Assembly (NCBI GenBank): GCA_963810305.1
Contig: CAWEMY010000005.1
Span: 62,001 to 126,000 of the forward strand
Source of the DNA: JACDCA01 sp963810305
Lineage (GTDB): Bacteria > Acidobacteriota > Vicinamibacteria > Vicinamibacterales > 2-12-FULL-66-21
DNA length: 64,000 nucleotides
Direction: 5' to 3'
A program made the translations under genes and the position numbers. The first letter of the stretch is position 1. Every line of letters begins with the position of its first letter. The notes beneath the pieces are model-generated. The model did not search any database. It was not told where the DNA came from and saw only the letters and a list, made by a program, of their open reading frames with translations. Positions 42,204 to 50,288 of the stretch are shown piece after piece.

Positions 42204-43125
42204 AGACCATTCGGAAGCAACCGACTCAGCCCAACCCGTTCGGCGGTCGGTGTTGTCTCGCACGTTTCGCGGGGTCGCGGCGTTGGCCGCGAGCGTTCTA
42301 CTCGCCGTCTCGGTGTGGTTCGGATGGGGACTATGGTTCGGCGGCTGGTCGGTGCAGACGATCGCCGGCAGCCCGCTGATCGATGGCCGGTCGATGGACG
42401 ATGGGGGGTTGTTGCGGCGGGGAGGTCGGCTGGTGACCGACGGAGCATCGCGCGCGCGGATAGCCGTCGGCCGGATCGGACGCGTCGAGGTCGATCCCGA
42501 CACGCGGATCCAGCTCGTCAACGCCGGCGGACGCGATCATCGCCTGTCGCTCGAGCGCGGAACCATTCATGCGCAGATCTCAGCGCCGCCGCGATTCTTC
42601 TTCGTGAACACGCCGTCCGCGACCGCGGTTGATCTTGGCTGCGCGTTCACGTTGCAGGTGGATGACAACGGCGCCGGCTTCCTGCGCGTGACACATGGAT
42701 GGGTGCTCCTCGCCTACGGCGGACGCGAGGCGTTCATTCCGCAGGGAGCGATCGGGACCACGCGTCCCGGCGTCGGCCCCGGCACTCCGCGCTTCGCCGA
42801 CGCGCCTCCGGGATTTGCGCAGGCACTCGCCATCCTGGATTTCGACACGTCTGGTAACGCGGGGGCTCGCGCCGAGGCGATTCATTTGATTCTCACCCAG
42901 TCACGACGAATGGACGCCCTCACGCTGTGGCACTTGCTCTCGCGTGGGTCGGAGTCGGAGCGGGCGCGTGTCTACGACCGCCTGGTCATGCTCTCACCTC
43001 CGCCGCGAAGCGTGACTCGCGAAGCCGCGCTCGCCGGCGATCGCGCCGCGCTCGAAGCGTGGTGGGACAGCTTCAACTTCGAAGGCACGAAGTGGTGGCA
43101 AAGATTGAAGAAGAAGGTGGGGTAG
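42133..43125 (+). CDS. FecR-domain membrane protein
   Basis: N-terminal cytosolic segment, one membrane helix (FRGVAALAASVLLAVSVWFG), then a FecR beta domain (GRLVTDGASRARIAVGRIGR, HRLSLERGTIHAQISAPPRF, FVNTPSATAVDLGCAFTLQV, GWVLLAYGGREAFIPQGA) and a helical C-terminus of about 100 aa. Coding similarity (DDYLWDGSGTPDPDVERLES) begins before GTG 42133. With one base removed between 42075 and 42091 the gene would start at ATG 42072, overlapping the sigma gene. FecR proteins usually transmit signals to the adjacent sigma factor. No TonB receptor is next to it, so the signal is unknown. Confidence 0.8.
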   Translation: MERLESLLRPLAHRGAMPALPSRRDHSEATDSAQPVRRSVLSRTFRGVAALAASVLLAVSVWFGWGLWFGGWSVQTIAGSPLIDGRSMDDGGLLRRGGRLVTDGASRARIAVGRIGRVEVDPDTRIQLVNAGGRDHRLSLERGTIHAQISAPPRFFFVNTPSATAVDLGCAFTLQVDDNGAGFLRVTHGWVLLAYGGREAFIPQGAIGTTRPGVGPGTPRFADAPPGFAQALAILDFDTSGNAGARAEAIHLILTQSRRMDALTLWHLLSRGSESERARVYDRLVMLSPPPRSVTREAALAGDRAALEAWWDSFNFEGTKWWQRLKKKVG

Positions 43126-43178
43126 GCCGGGCTCGCCGGGGCTGGGGGCCGGGGCTCGGGGCCCGGGGCTCGGGCACG
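43126..43178. repeat. G-rich low-complexity tract
   Basis: Repeated GGGCTCGGGG and GGGGCC words between the FecR-like gene and the haem-binding gene. Simple-sequence DNA with G-quadruplex potential on the plus strand. No other signal is seen. Confidence 0.5.
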
Positions 43179-43192
43179 CGTCCTGTCGGTTG

Positions 43193-43669
43193 ATGAGGTT
43201 CTGGAAAATCGCAAGATTCACGCTTGGCGGCGCGGCAGTGATTGCCGTGGCGATTCAGTTCGTTCGACCGGCTCGAACCAACCCGGCCTCTGATCCTTCC
43301 ACGGCACTTGCGGCGCGCGTTCAAGTACCCGCTGACGTCGCCGCGATACTCGACCGGTCGTGTCGCGACTGCCATTCGAATGACACGCGTTGGCCCTGGT
43401 ACAGTAATGTGGCGCCGGTGTCGTGGTGGGTGATCGACCACGTCAATCACGGCCGGAGTCATTTCAACTTCTCTGAGTGGGCGAAATACAACTCCGAAGA
43501 GCAGCAGAAGCTGTTGAAGGAGTCATGCGAGCTTTCGCGCAAGGGGGCGATGCCGCTCCCTTCCTACCTGCTGATGCATGACGCGGCGATGTCGGCAAAG
43601 GACGTCCGGACTCTCTGCGCCTTCACTCAATCGGAACGGCCTCCGCAGCCCGACGTCCAAACGCAGTGA
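43193..43669 (+). CDS. Exported haem-binding domain protein
   Basis: 158 aa. N-terminal membrane anchor or signal (FTLGGAAVIAVAIQFVRPAR), then a single c-type haem motif CRDCHS (VAAILDRSCRDCHSNDTRWP), WYSNVAPVSWWVIDHVNHGR, NFSEWAKYNSEEQQKLL and a conserved PLPSYLLMHDAAMSAKD near the end. This is the small 'haem-binding domain' family seen in many Gram-negative soil bacteria, probably periplasmic and membrane-tethered. ATG 43193 follows an in-frame TTG. Monocistronic as far as visible. Confidence 0.88.
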   Translation: MRFWKIARFTLGGAAVIAVAIQFVRPARTNPASDPSTALAARVQVPADVAAILDRSCRDCHSNDTRWPWYSNVAPVSWWVIDHVNHGRSHFNFSEWAKYNSEEQQKLLKESCELSRKGAMPLPSYLLMHDAAMSAKDVRTLCAFTQSERPPQPDVQTQ

Positions 43670-43720
43670 CAAAAGGCTCCGCTAGAGGAGAAAAGCTGGC
43701 GACAAAAGTCATTTATTGGG

Positions 43721-43750
43721 TTGACTATCTGACCTCTAACTCCGTAATTC
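43721..43750 (+). promoter_or_regulatory. Sigma-70-type promoter before the PEGA-TonB-like pair
   Basis: TTGACT (43721-43726), 18-base spacer, TAATTC (43745-43750), in the 198-base gap before the PEGA gene. A good -35 and a moderate -10. The short frame over this gap is not credible as a gene. Confidence 0.4.
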
Positions 43751-43774
43751 CGGGCCTTTTTATTACAAAACTGT

Positions 43775-43790
43775 TGGTACGAACCTCGCC
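43775..43790 (+). promoter_or_regulatory. Possible sigma-54 (-24/-12) site
   Basis: TGGTACGAACCTCGCC keeps the GG-N10-GC spacing and the full -24 consensus TGGYACGR, but the -12 part is TCGCC instead of TTGCW. It lies 78 bases before the PEGA gene and could be responsive to the sigma-54 activator at 46991. Confidence 0.35.
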
Positions 43791-43867
43791 TAGTGGTTCG
43801 GTGCACAATCCATGTGTGTTTTCCGAATCACCGGCGACTCGGTCGGTTCTATCTCTGAAGACTCGTC

Positions 43868-44986
43868 ATGCTCAAACTGCCACGGTGGCTCTCCGGCTCG
43901 ACTCACACCTCAACTGAACACGCGGCCGACTCCCTCGATACCTTCGGCTCGGAACGAACCGGGCGAATAGGCGCTCCGAAGGTTGCCGGGGGGGTTGTCG
44001 CAAACCGTCAACAACTTCAGGTGCCGATCGCGATTGCGGTGCTCGTGATCGTGGCCGCGATCGGATATGGCGCCACGGGCTACATCGCCAGGAAGTGGAA
44101 GCCCTTCGACGTGGAGGCCGCCTCGGCCTCCCTTACGATCGAGTCCGATCCGTCCGGCGCCGAAGTGCTCTCCGGGGGTGTGCGACAGGGGACGACGCCG
44201 TTGAACCTGTCGGTGACGCCGGGCGAACACACATTCGAGCTGGTCTCGGGGACGCGTCGGAAGTCACTGCGCACCCTGGCGCGAGCGGGGGCCGCGGTCG
44301 TCCACCACGTCCAGTTCGACTCTGGACCGCCGCCTCGGACGAAGGCCGCGCTCAGCGTCGTCACCGAGCCGGCGAAGCTGAAAATCCTTCTCGACGGCAA
44401 GCCGATCGGCGTTTCCCCATTACTTGCGCCCGATCTGGAACCCGGCACGCACAGGGTTCAGGTGGTTGGTGCAACCGGAACGGTCGAGCGGAAGGTCGCC
44501 CTCTACGCCGGAGAAACGGCCTCGGTGATCCTGTCCGCCGCCATGCCGTCGACTTCTGCGGGTCCCTCTGTGGGATGGCTGACCATCAGCGCTCCTGTTC
44601 CGCTGCAGATCGTCCGGGGCACGGATCTGATCGGCACGAGCCAGACCGCCAGAATCATGTTGCCGGCAGGAACGCACGATCTGCAGCTCACCAATGAAAC
44701 TCTCGGGATCGCTGAGCGGCGAACCGTCCAGGTCACGGCCGGCTCGACGGCGACTGTCCGCGTCGACGTCCCGTCCGGCCTTCTGAGCATCAACGCGCTC
44801 CCCTGGGCGCAGGCCTGGATTGACGGCAAGCCAGTCGGCGAAACACCCATCGGCAATTACCAGGTGAGTGTCGGAACCCATGAAGTGCTCTTCCGTCACC
44901 CTGACCTCGGCGAACGTCGTCAGACCGTTGTTGTCACTCTTAAAGGACCGGCGAGGGTGTCGGTCGACTTGAGGAAACCTCAGTGA
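43868..44986 (+). CDS. Membrane-anchored PEGA-repeat protein
   Basis: 372 aa. A cytosolic N-terminus of about 50 residues, one helix (PIAIAVLVIVAAIGYGATGY), then four PEGA-like beta modules (LTIESDPSGAEVLSGGVRQG; LSVVTEPAKLKILLDGKPIG; LTISAPVPLQIVRGTDLIGT; LSINALPWAQAWIDGKPVGE). PEGA modules are surface- or periplasm-facing. The stop overlaps the next gene's GTG (GTGA), so the two proteins are made together and may span the envelope as a pair. Confidence 0.85.
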   Translation: MLKLPRWLSGSTHTSTEHAADSLDTFGSERTGRIGAPKVAGGVVANRQQLQVPIAIAVLVIVAAIGYGATGYIARKWKPFDVEAASASLTIESDPSGAEVLSGGVRQGTTPLNLSVTPGEHTFELVSGTRRKSLRTLARAGAAVVHHVQFDSGPPPRTKAALSVVTEPAKLKILLDGKPIGVSPLLAPDLEPGTHRVQVVGATGTVERKVALYAGETASVILSAAMPSTSAGPSVGWLTISAPVPLQIVRGTDLIGTSQTARIMLPAGTHDLQLTNETLGIAERRTVQVTAGSTATVRVDVPSGLLSINALPWAQAWIDGKPVGETPIGNYQVSVGTHEVLFRHPDLGERRQTVVVTLKGPARVSVDLRKPQ

Positions 44987-45949
44987 CGAAAGTCTCGCGT
45001 TTGGCAATACGCACCGCGAAGCGCGCACCGCGAACCGCCTTGGTTCTGCTATGGGTGACGGCATTTTCTCCTCTGGCCGCAGCGCCGCAGATTCCGGCGG
45101 TCCCGCAGCTTGCGAGCGCGATTGACATAGATCGCGTCCGCGCTCTGTACGGGGCCGCAGCCTACGAAGAGGCGCTGGCGGCGATGCCCGCGGTCAACGG
45201 AGAGTCGGTCGGAACGGATCTCGAGCAATATCGCGCGCTGTGTCAGCTCGCCTTGGGACGCGAGAAGGAGGCGGTTGCCACTGTGGAGCGCCTCGTTCGC
45301 GACAACCCGATGTATGTCCCGCCGGCCAGCGATACGTCCCCGCGGATGCAATCGATCTTCACGAGCGCGCGCTCGAAGCTCGTCCCGCAGATTGCCAAAC
45401 AGGCGTACGCCGAGGCCAAGGGCGCCTACGAGGCGAAGAACCGCGATGCGGCGCATGCGGCTTTCAAGCGGACGATAGAGCTGATCGAAAGTCTGCCGGA
45501 CGCCGAAAAGACGCTGCTCGCTGACCTGCGACTGCTGGCCGGCGAGTTCCTGACCCTCTCGGCTCCTCCGGCAGCGGCGCCGTCGGCTCCTCCGGCGGCG
45601 CCGCCGCCTCCGCCTGTTCCGACCAGCACCGCGTCAAATCGCTCGGGGAAACCCGAGGCGGAGTTCGTGGGCCCGGTCGCGGTGCGGGAGCAGCTGCCGG
45701 CCTGGGTCCCGCCGAACAGCGGCAGCGGCGCGGACCGAGTACGTCGGTCTGTTGCGGATTCAGATCGCCGCGGATGGCCGGGTGACCACGGCTGAGATCG
45801 TTCGAGGCAGCCACCCCGCGTATGACAATGCTGCCGTCACTGCCGCAAAAAGATGGCTCTACAAGCCTGCTACCCGGGGCGGGCAGCCCGTCCCTTCGTC
45901 GAAGGAGATCCAGGTCCGGCTCATCCCACAGTCGTCCGGTGGCGATTAA
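44983..45949 (+). CDS. Exported TonB C-terminal-like protein with helical repeat domain, one frameshift
   Basis: About 321 aa after correction. Export signal (TALVLLWVTAFSPLAAAPQI), a TPR-like helical part (YGAAAYEEALAAMPAVNGES, LEQYRALCQLALGREKEAVA), a Pro/Ala linker (PAAAPSAPPAAPPPPPVPTS) and a TonB C-terminal domain (LRIQIAADGRVTTAEIVRGS, YDNAAVTAAKRWLYKPATRG). The first frame ends at 45795 out of register. A surplus base near 45729-45734 (GCG-G-ACCGAGTAC) moves it, and correction restores TEYVGLLRIQ. GTG 44983 overlaps the PEGA gene stop. The domain could contact envelope partners rather than energise transport. Confidence 0.8.
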
Positions 45950-46224
45950 AGTCTGTCAGATGATGGACTTTTTTCGGCCTATAGTAAGTCTTTTCCCATA
46001 GACAGAACCGTAATTCTCGCGGGAATGCAGTAAATGCCATCATTCATTGGGGGTATGACGTTCGCGGGTAGAGAAATGTCGCCGGGATCGTGGCGACTTC
46101 CTTGCACTGATGACCTCGTTCAGTGAGAGTGCCAGGCCCGCTGCTCCGTCTTGCGCCCGTAGCGCGCCCGTAGCGCCGCGCAAACAAATCGATTGTCGAG
46201 TCGATTCAGAGAGGCAGCCAGCGG
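45950..46224. other. 275-base intergenic region upstream of the PilZ genes
   Basis: Holds an AT-rich stretch (about 45960-46060) and the sigma-54-like site at 46091-46106. No gene, repeat or hairpin stands out otherwise. The start of the exopolysaccharide locus. Confidence 0.5.
46091..46106 (+). promoter_or_regulatory. Sigma-54-type promoter before the PilZ genes
   Basis: TGGCGACTTCCTTGCA matches the -24 TGGC and -12 TTGCA elements with exact 16-base GG-N10-GC spacing. It lies about 120 bases before the first PilZ gene and within 900 bases of a sigma-54 activator gene on the same strand. Confidence 0.55.
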
Positions 46225-46581
46225 ATGAAACGTCGTTTAGGGGATCGCAGGGGCCGGCCGCGATTCGAGATCGTCGGCGAGTTACGGGGGACGCTCGACA
46301 CCGTGATCGGCCTGCCGCTCGTGGACATCGGAAAGAGTGGCGCGCTGGTGGAATCGCCAGTCGCGCTCACGCCGCAGTCCGTGCATCACATCACGGTGAA
46401 CTGCGACGGGCAGGCAACCCCAGCCCGCGTCCAGGTACGGCACGTGCGGAATGTTCCTTCACCGGATGGCCGTCAATACTTCCTGATCGGGCTCGAATTT
46501 CTATCCATGCCGTCGGCGTTGGAGGCGCAGATCAAGGCATGGACGACCGGCGATCCGCAGATCGCTTCTGAAAGCGTCTGA
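46225..46581 (+). CDS. PilZ-domain protein (first)
   Basis: 118 aa, essentially one PilZ domain: c-di-GMP-binding RxxxR motif in RRGRPRFEIVGELRG (residues 8-22) and the second site DIGKSGALVESP in place of D/NxSxxG. It should sense cyclic di-GMP. Cytosolic. ATG 46225. First gene of the plus-strand run that leads into the sigma-54 activator and exopolysaccharide genes, which fits c-di-GMP control of polysaccharide output. Confidence 0.85.
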   Translation: MKRRLGDRRGRPRFEIVGELRGTLDTVIGLPLVDIGKSGALVESPVALTPQSVHHITVNCDGQATPARVQVRHVRNVPSPDGRQYFLIGLEFLSMPSALEAQIKAWTTGDPQIASESV

Positions 46582-46629
46582 ACATGCAGCACCGGGGACT
46601 CGTCAGGCGGGCAGGGAGCCCGCCGTTCA

Positions 46630-46950
46630 ATGGTTGAGCGACGTCGGTGGCCTAGAACGGAGCTGCGTTCGGACGAGGTCGTTCGAGTGGAGCTTCGGCA
46701 CCCGGTCGAACTCCTCGAGATCAGCCAATCAGGGATCTTGCTGGGGTGCGAAGCACGGCTTCCAATCGGAGCCCGCGCACAGGTGCGCGCCGATCTCGGC
46801 GCGCTGCCGTTCACCGCTGAAGTCGTGGTGAAGCGATATCACGTGAAGACAGGGCCGCGACAGGCGGCAAGCCTCGGGTCTCAGTTCGGAGCGATGGACG
46901 ACCGGAGCCAACGACATCTCGAGCAGTTTCTGGAGCGGGGAAAAGAATGA
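46630..46950 (+). CDS. PilZ-domain protein (second)
   Basis: 106 aa. RRRWPRTEL carries the RxxxR-type motif and the second site is EISQSGILLG, where Glu replaces the usual Asp/Asn, so binding may be weaker. The middle is typical of the fold (VELLEISQSGILLGCEARLP; FTAEVVVKRYHVKTG). ATG 46630. It is 48 bases after the first PilZ gene and 40 bases before the sigma-54 activator, so likely co-transcribed. Confidence 0.8.
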   Translation: MVERRRWPRTELRSDEVVRVELRHPVELLEISQSGILLGCEARLPIGARAQVRADLGALPFTAEVVVKRYHVKTGPRQAASLGSQFGAMDDRSQRHLEQFLERGKE

Positions 46951-46990
46951 CGGATCGGGACTGCCCTTTGGGGACTCGCGGGAGAGGCGA

Positions 46991-48082
46991 ATGAGAGCGC
47001 AAGGCAACGGTGAATTGATCGGCACCAGCAACGCGATGGTCGAGCTCGTCCAGGAGATCGAGCGAATCGCGCGGTCGGAGGCTAAGGTGCTTGTCACCGG
47101 TGAGAGCGGAGTCGGTAAGGAGCTGGTCGCCAGCGCCATCCACCGTCGCAGCAGCCGCGCGTCGCGGCAGCTGGTCACGGTGAATTGCGCCGGGCTGCCG
47201 GAAACGCTGCTCGAGTCGGAACTCTTCGGCCACGTGAAGGGGTCCTTCACGGGTGCGTATCGCGACAAGATCGGCAAGCTCGAGCTGGCCGACGGCGGCA
47301 CTATCTTCCTTGACGAGATCGCGGAGATGACCCCGCGCATGCAGGGTCTGCTGCTGCGATTCATGGAGACCGGCGAGTTGCAGAAAGTCGGCTCCGATCG
47401 CATTACGACCCGGGTAAACGTCCGGGTGATCGCAGCGACCAACCGCAACCTGCGCGACATGATTACGGAAGGGACCTTCCGTGAGGACTTGTACTACCGG
47501 CTCAATGTCATTCATCTGACGGTCCCGGCGCTGCGCGAGCGCCGCGAAGACATCCCGCCGCTGATCGAACACTTTCTTGCTCAGTTCTCGCGAGGCACCA
47601 ACGGGAACGGCAACGGACACGGCCATGTGGCCAAGGCGCTCGCCCCCGACACGATGCGATTGCTGTGCGAGTACTCCTGGCCCGGCAACGTTCGTGAGCT
47701 CGAGAACGTGATCGAGCGGCTGGTGGTGACCGGACGGAGCGATTCGATTCTTCCGGAAGAGCTGCCAGTCGAGGTGCGGATGCAGAGCGACGTGAGCCTG
47801 CGTCCAAAACGCGAACGTCGCCGTACCGTTGCAGACGACCTGTACAAACGTCTGACCGAGGAGCGCGAGTCGTTCTGGTCGGCGGTGTATCCGCTCTACA
47901 TGGAAAGGGAGATCACCAAGGGCAACGTTCGCGATCTCGTGCGCAAGGGACTGGAAGACGCGAGGGGTAATTACAAGATCGTGGCGCGCATGTTCAACAT
48001 GGAGCAGCGCGACTACAAGCGCTTCCTGAACTTCCTGCGCAAGCACGATTGCCAGGTGCCCTTTAAGGAATACCGGCAATAA
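46991..48082 (+). CDS. Sigma-54-dependent transcriptional activator without receiver domain
   Basis: 363 aa. It starts directly with the AAA+ domain: Walker A GESGVGKE, sigma-54-contacting GSFTGAYRD (canonical GAFTGA with Ser), Walker B GGTIFLDEIAEM, RVIAATNRNLRDMI and arginine-finger FREDLYYRLNV. A Gly/Asn/His spacer and LLCEYSWPGNVRELENVIER follow, then a C-terminal basic helical domain (LEDARGNYKIVARMFNMEQR) in place of a classic Fis HTH. Activity must be set by abundance or a partner, perhaps the PilZ proteins, since there is no receiver, PAS or GAF domain. ATG 46991 with GGAGAGG. Confidence 0.92.
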   Translation: MRAQGNGELIGTSNAMVELVQEIERIARSEAKVLVTGESGVGKELVASAIHRRSSRASRQLVTVNCAGLPETLLESELFGHVKGSFTGAYRDKIGKLELADGGTIFLDEIAEMTPRMQGLLLRFMETGELQKVGSDRITTRVNVRVIAATNRNLRDMITEGTFREDLYYRLNVIHLTVPALRERREDIPPLIEHFLAQFSRGTNGNGNGHGHVAKALAPDTMRLLCEYSWPGNVRELENVIERLVVTGRSDSILPEELPVEVRMQSDVSLRPKRERRRTVADDLYKRLTEERESFWSAVYPLYMEREITKGNVRDLVRKGLEDARGNYKIVARMFNMEQRDYKRFLNFLRKHDCQVPFKEYRQ

Positions 48083-48105
48083 ATCGCTTGGAGGCGTTCG
48101 TAGTC

Positions 48106-48222
48106 CAGCCCTTTAGGGCTGCATGTGCGAAAGAGAGTCCAGCCCTTTAGGGCTGCATGTGCGAAGAGAATCCAGCCCTTTAGGGCTGCATGTGCGAAAG
48201 AGAATCCAGCCCTTCAGGGCTG
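48106..48222. repeat. Four-copy tandem array of the CAGCCCTTTAGGGCTG palindrome
   Basis: Copies at 48106-48121, 48140-48155, 48173-48188 and 48207-48222 (last with one change, CCCTTCAGG), each followed by CATGTGCGAAAGAGAATC-like sequence. Period 33-34 bases. Both hairpin and spacer are repeated, so this is not a CRISPR array. It separates the activator gene from the export gene. Confidence 0.9.
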
Positions 48223-48267
48223 CAAAATAACGTGGTCCGCGTCTTGGGTACTTCGCGGGGGAACAAC

Positions 48268-48963
48268 ATGCAATTGAACACAAGAATTACCACTCTGGCG
48301 CTCGTCTGTGTCACTGCCGCGACCGCTTTCGCGCAGCAGCCGCCGCCGACCCAGCCGCCGACGCAGCAGCCGCCGACGCAGCAGCCGGCGCCGCCCCCGA
48401 CCACGAACGGCGCAAATGCCAAGCCGCCCGCTGATGCAAAAACGCCGGCCGGGACCATCCCGGCTGGGGTTCCTACACCCGGCGACTACGTGATTGGACC
48501 CGACGATGTGTTGACCGTCGTGTTCTGGCGCGAGAAGGAGATGTCGAGTGACGTGAATGTTCGACCGGACGGCAAGATCTCGCTGCCGCTGTTGAACGAT
48601 GTCCAGGCAGCGGGGCTTACACCTGACCAGTTGCGCGTGCAGCTCACCGCGGCGGCTGCGAAATTCATCGAGGAACCAACCGTCACCGTGGTGGTGAAGC
48701 AGATCAACAGTCGGAAGGTGTTTGTCACGGGCCAGGTGAACAAACCTGGACCTTATCCGCTCCTCGGCCCTACGACGGTTCTCCAGATGATCTCGATGGC
48801 CGGCGGGCTGCTCGAATATGCGGATGAAAAGAACATTCTGATCATGCGCACTGAGAACGGCCACGCGCTGAGCTATCGGTTCAACTACAAGGAAGTCACG
48901 AAGCGCCGCAACATCAAGCAGAACATCGAACTGAAGCCCGGCGACACGATCATCGTTCCCTGA
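48268..48963 (+). CDS. Polysaccharide export protein (Wza-like)
   Basis: 231 aa. Signal peptide (ITTLALVCVTAATAFAQQ), a Gln/Pro-rich stalk, Poly_export domain (GDYVIGPDDVLTVVFWREKE, DVNVRPDGKISLPLLNDVQA) and an SLBB-type domain (SRKVFVTGQVNKPGPYPLLG, LQMISMAGGLLEYADEKN). Forms the outer-membrane translocation channel or periplasmic adaptor. No lipobox Cys is seen after the signal, unlike E. coli Wza. ATG 48268 is chosen over 48190 since GGGGGAA precedes it and the signal starts there. TGATG overlap with the next gene. Confidence 0.9.
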   Translation: MQLNTRITTLALVCVTAATAFAQQPPPTQPPTQQPPTQQPAPPPTTNGANAKPPADAKTPAGTIPAGVPTPGDYVIGPDDVLTVVFWREKEMSSDVNVRPDGKISLPLLNDVQAAGLTPDQLRVQLTAAAAKFIEEPTVTVVVKQINSRKVFVTGQVNKPGPYPLLGPTTVLQMISMAGGLLEYADEKNILIMRTENGHALSYRFNYKEVTKRRNIKQNIELKPGDTIIVP

Positions 48964-50288
48964 TGAAGTCTTTCGCTGTCCTCTTATCGGCGAGCGCGGT
49001 ACTCACGGCTGTTCCGGCCATCGCGCAGCAGCAGCCCCTTCCGCGGGTCGAGCGTCCGTACCGCGGCCTGTTCGGGGGTGGCGTTGGTGATGCTGAACAG
49101 TTGCTCACTGTGGACCTGAAGACCGGGGGTGGCTACGACCACATCATCTCTGCGGGTGCCCCTGCAGGCAGCCCGGATTCGGTCGATTCAACTCCCTGGC
49201 AAAATGGGGGATTTGGCAATTTCGCCGCGGCCCTGGGATACTCGTTGAATCGTGAGCGGGTCACGGTAGCCGCGACACTGGCGAGCGACAACTACTTCTA
49301 CCCGGGTTCCGGGAGCGATTTCTTTGGCTCCTACAGCGGCAGCGTCGGGGCCTCATTCGAAACAACCCGCAAGTCCCGCCTCGCAGTTCACCACCGGACG
49401 ACTTATCAGCCGTATCTCACGTTCGGCCTTTTCCCGCAGCCATTCGGCTTGCCCGGTCGATTTCGACCGCCTACGCCTGACGTCGGGGTCGAGCCGGCCG
49501 ATTACCTCGACAGCATGTCAGGCATCGCATACACACACTCATTGTCGCGGAAGGTTGAACTAGGCGTCGAATATAGTCATCAGATGAGCGACTTTGGTGA
49601 CTTGCAGAGAGGCTTCAGGAGTCACAGCGGCGGTGGTGGTGTCGTTTATGGCCTTGCTCGTGGGCTCGACCTGCGAGCGCGGTACTTGTACACCGGAGCA
49701 ACCTACGAGGGGTCGTCGGATCCCCTGGTCGCGGGCCACAACATCGACGCCGGCGTTGACTTCCGACGTGCCCTTTCGTTCTCCCGACGCTTGTATCTCT
49801 CGTTCGGCACCGGTTCGGCGGTGGTCTCCGATAGCGTGGACACACGGTACCGGCTGACTGGCCATGTGCAACTGACGCGTGAGATCGGCCGCACATGGGA
49901 CGCGTCCATTGCGTACGTTCGCGATGCCGGGTTCGCCGCGGCCCTGCGGGAGCCAGTTTTTTCGGATTCGCTGACGATCTTTGCTGGGGGTCTCGTCAAC
50001 CGCCGCCTCCAGCTCAGATTCAGCGCCGCCGCGGTTATCGGCGGGTACACCTTCACCGGCCCAAACACCGGTTTCGACAGCTACAACGGCACGGCTGACC
50101 TGACGGTCGGCCTCAGCCGGTACTTAGGACTCGGCGCAAGCTATTCGTACTACCGCTACGCCTTCGAAGACGGTGCGCCGCTGCCGGCGGCCCTATCGCT
50201 GGATTTCGATCGTCAGAGTGCCCAAGTCTATTTCACTACGTGGCTCCCACTGATTCACCGCGCAAGGAAACCCGATGCTACCAGGTAA
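48963..50288 (+). CDS. Outer-membrane beta-barrel protein of the exopolysaccharide locus
   Basis: 441 aa. Signal peptide (FAVLLSASAVLTAVPAIAQQ) and alternating-strand sequence throughout (LSRKVELGVEYSHQMSDFGD, LDLRARYLYTGATYEG, RLYLSFGTGSAVVSDSVDTR, LGLGASYSYYRYAFED), ending near an aromatic strand (QVYFTTWLPL). It matches the outer-membrane barrels found in XrtA/PEP-CTERM-type polysaccharide loci between the Wza-like and Wzz-like genes. Likely an export-channel partner. The start ATG 48963 overlaps the upstream stop, the end overlaps the next gene by 14 bases. Confidence 0.8.
   Translation: MKSFAVLLSASAVLTAVPAIAQQQPLPRVERPYRGLFGGGVGDAEQLLTVDLKTGGGYDHIISAGAPAGSPDSVDSTPWQNGGFGNFAAALGYSLNRERVTVAATLASDNYFYPGSGSDFFGSYSGSVGASFETTRKSRLAVHHRTTYQPYLTFGLFPQPFGLPGRFRPPTPDVGVEPADYLDSMSGIAYTHSLSRKVELGVEYSHQMSDFGDLQRGFRSHSGGGGVVYGLARGLDLRARYLYTGATYEGSSDPLVAGHNIDAGVDFRRALSFSRRLYLSFGTGSAVVSDSVDTRYRLTGHVQLTREIGRTWDASIAYVRDAGFAAALREPVFSDSLTIFAGGLVNRRLQLRFSAAAVIGGYTFTGPNTGFDSYNGTADLTVGLSRYLGLGASYSYYRYAFEDGAPLPAALSLDFDRQSAQVYFTTWLPLIHRARKPDATR

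Noticed and set aside
43666..43917. Small plus-strand frame of 83 aa
   Set aside because: It lies in AT-richer promoter DNA, lacks a ribosome site and any protein-like pattern, and overlaps the PEGA gene start.
48106..48222. Regular 33-34 base repeats resembling a CRISPR array
   Set aside because: The sequence between palindromes is also repeated, so there are no unique spacers, and no cas gene is near.
48233..48250. Sigma-54-like site before the Wza-like gene (TGGTCCGCGTCTTGGG)
   Set aside because: The essential GC of the -12 element is GG, so it fails the core rule.
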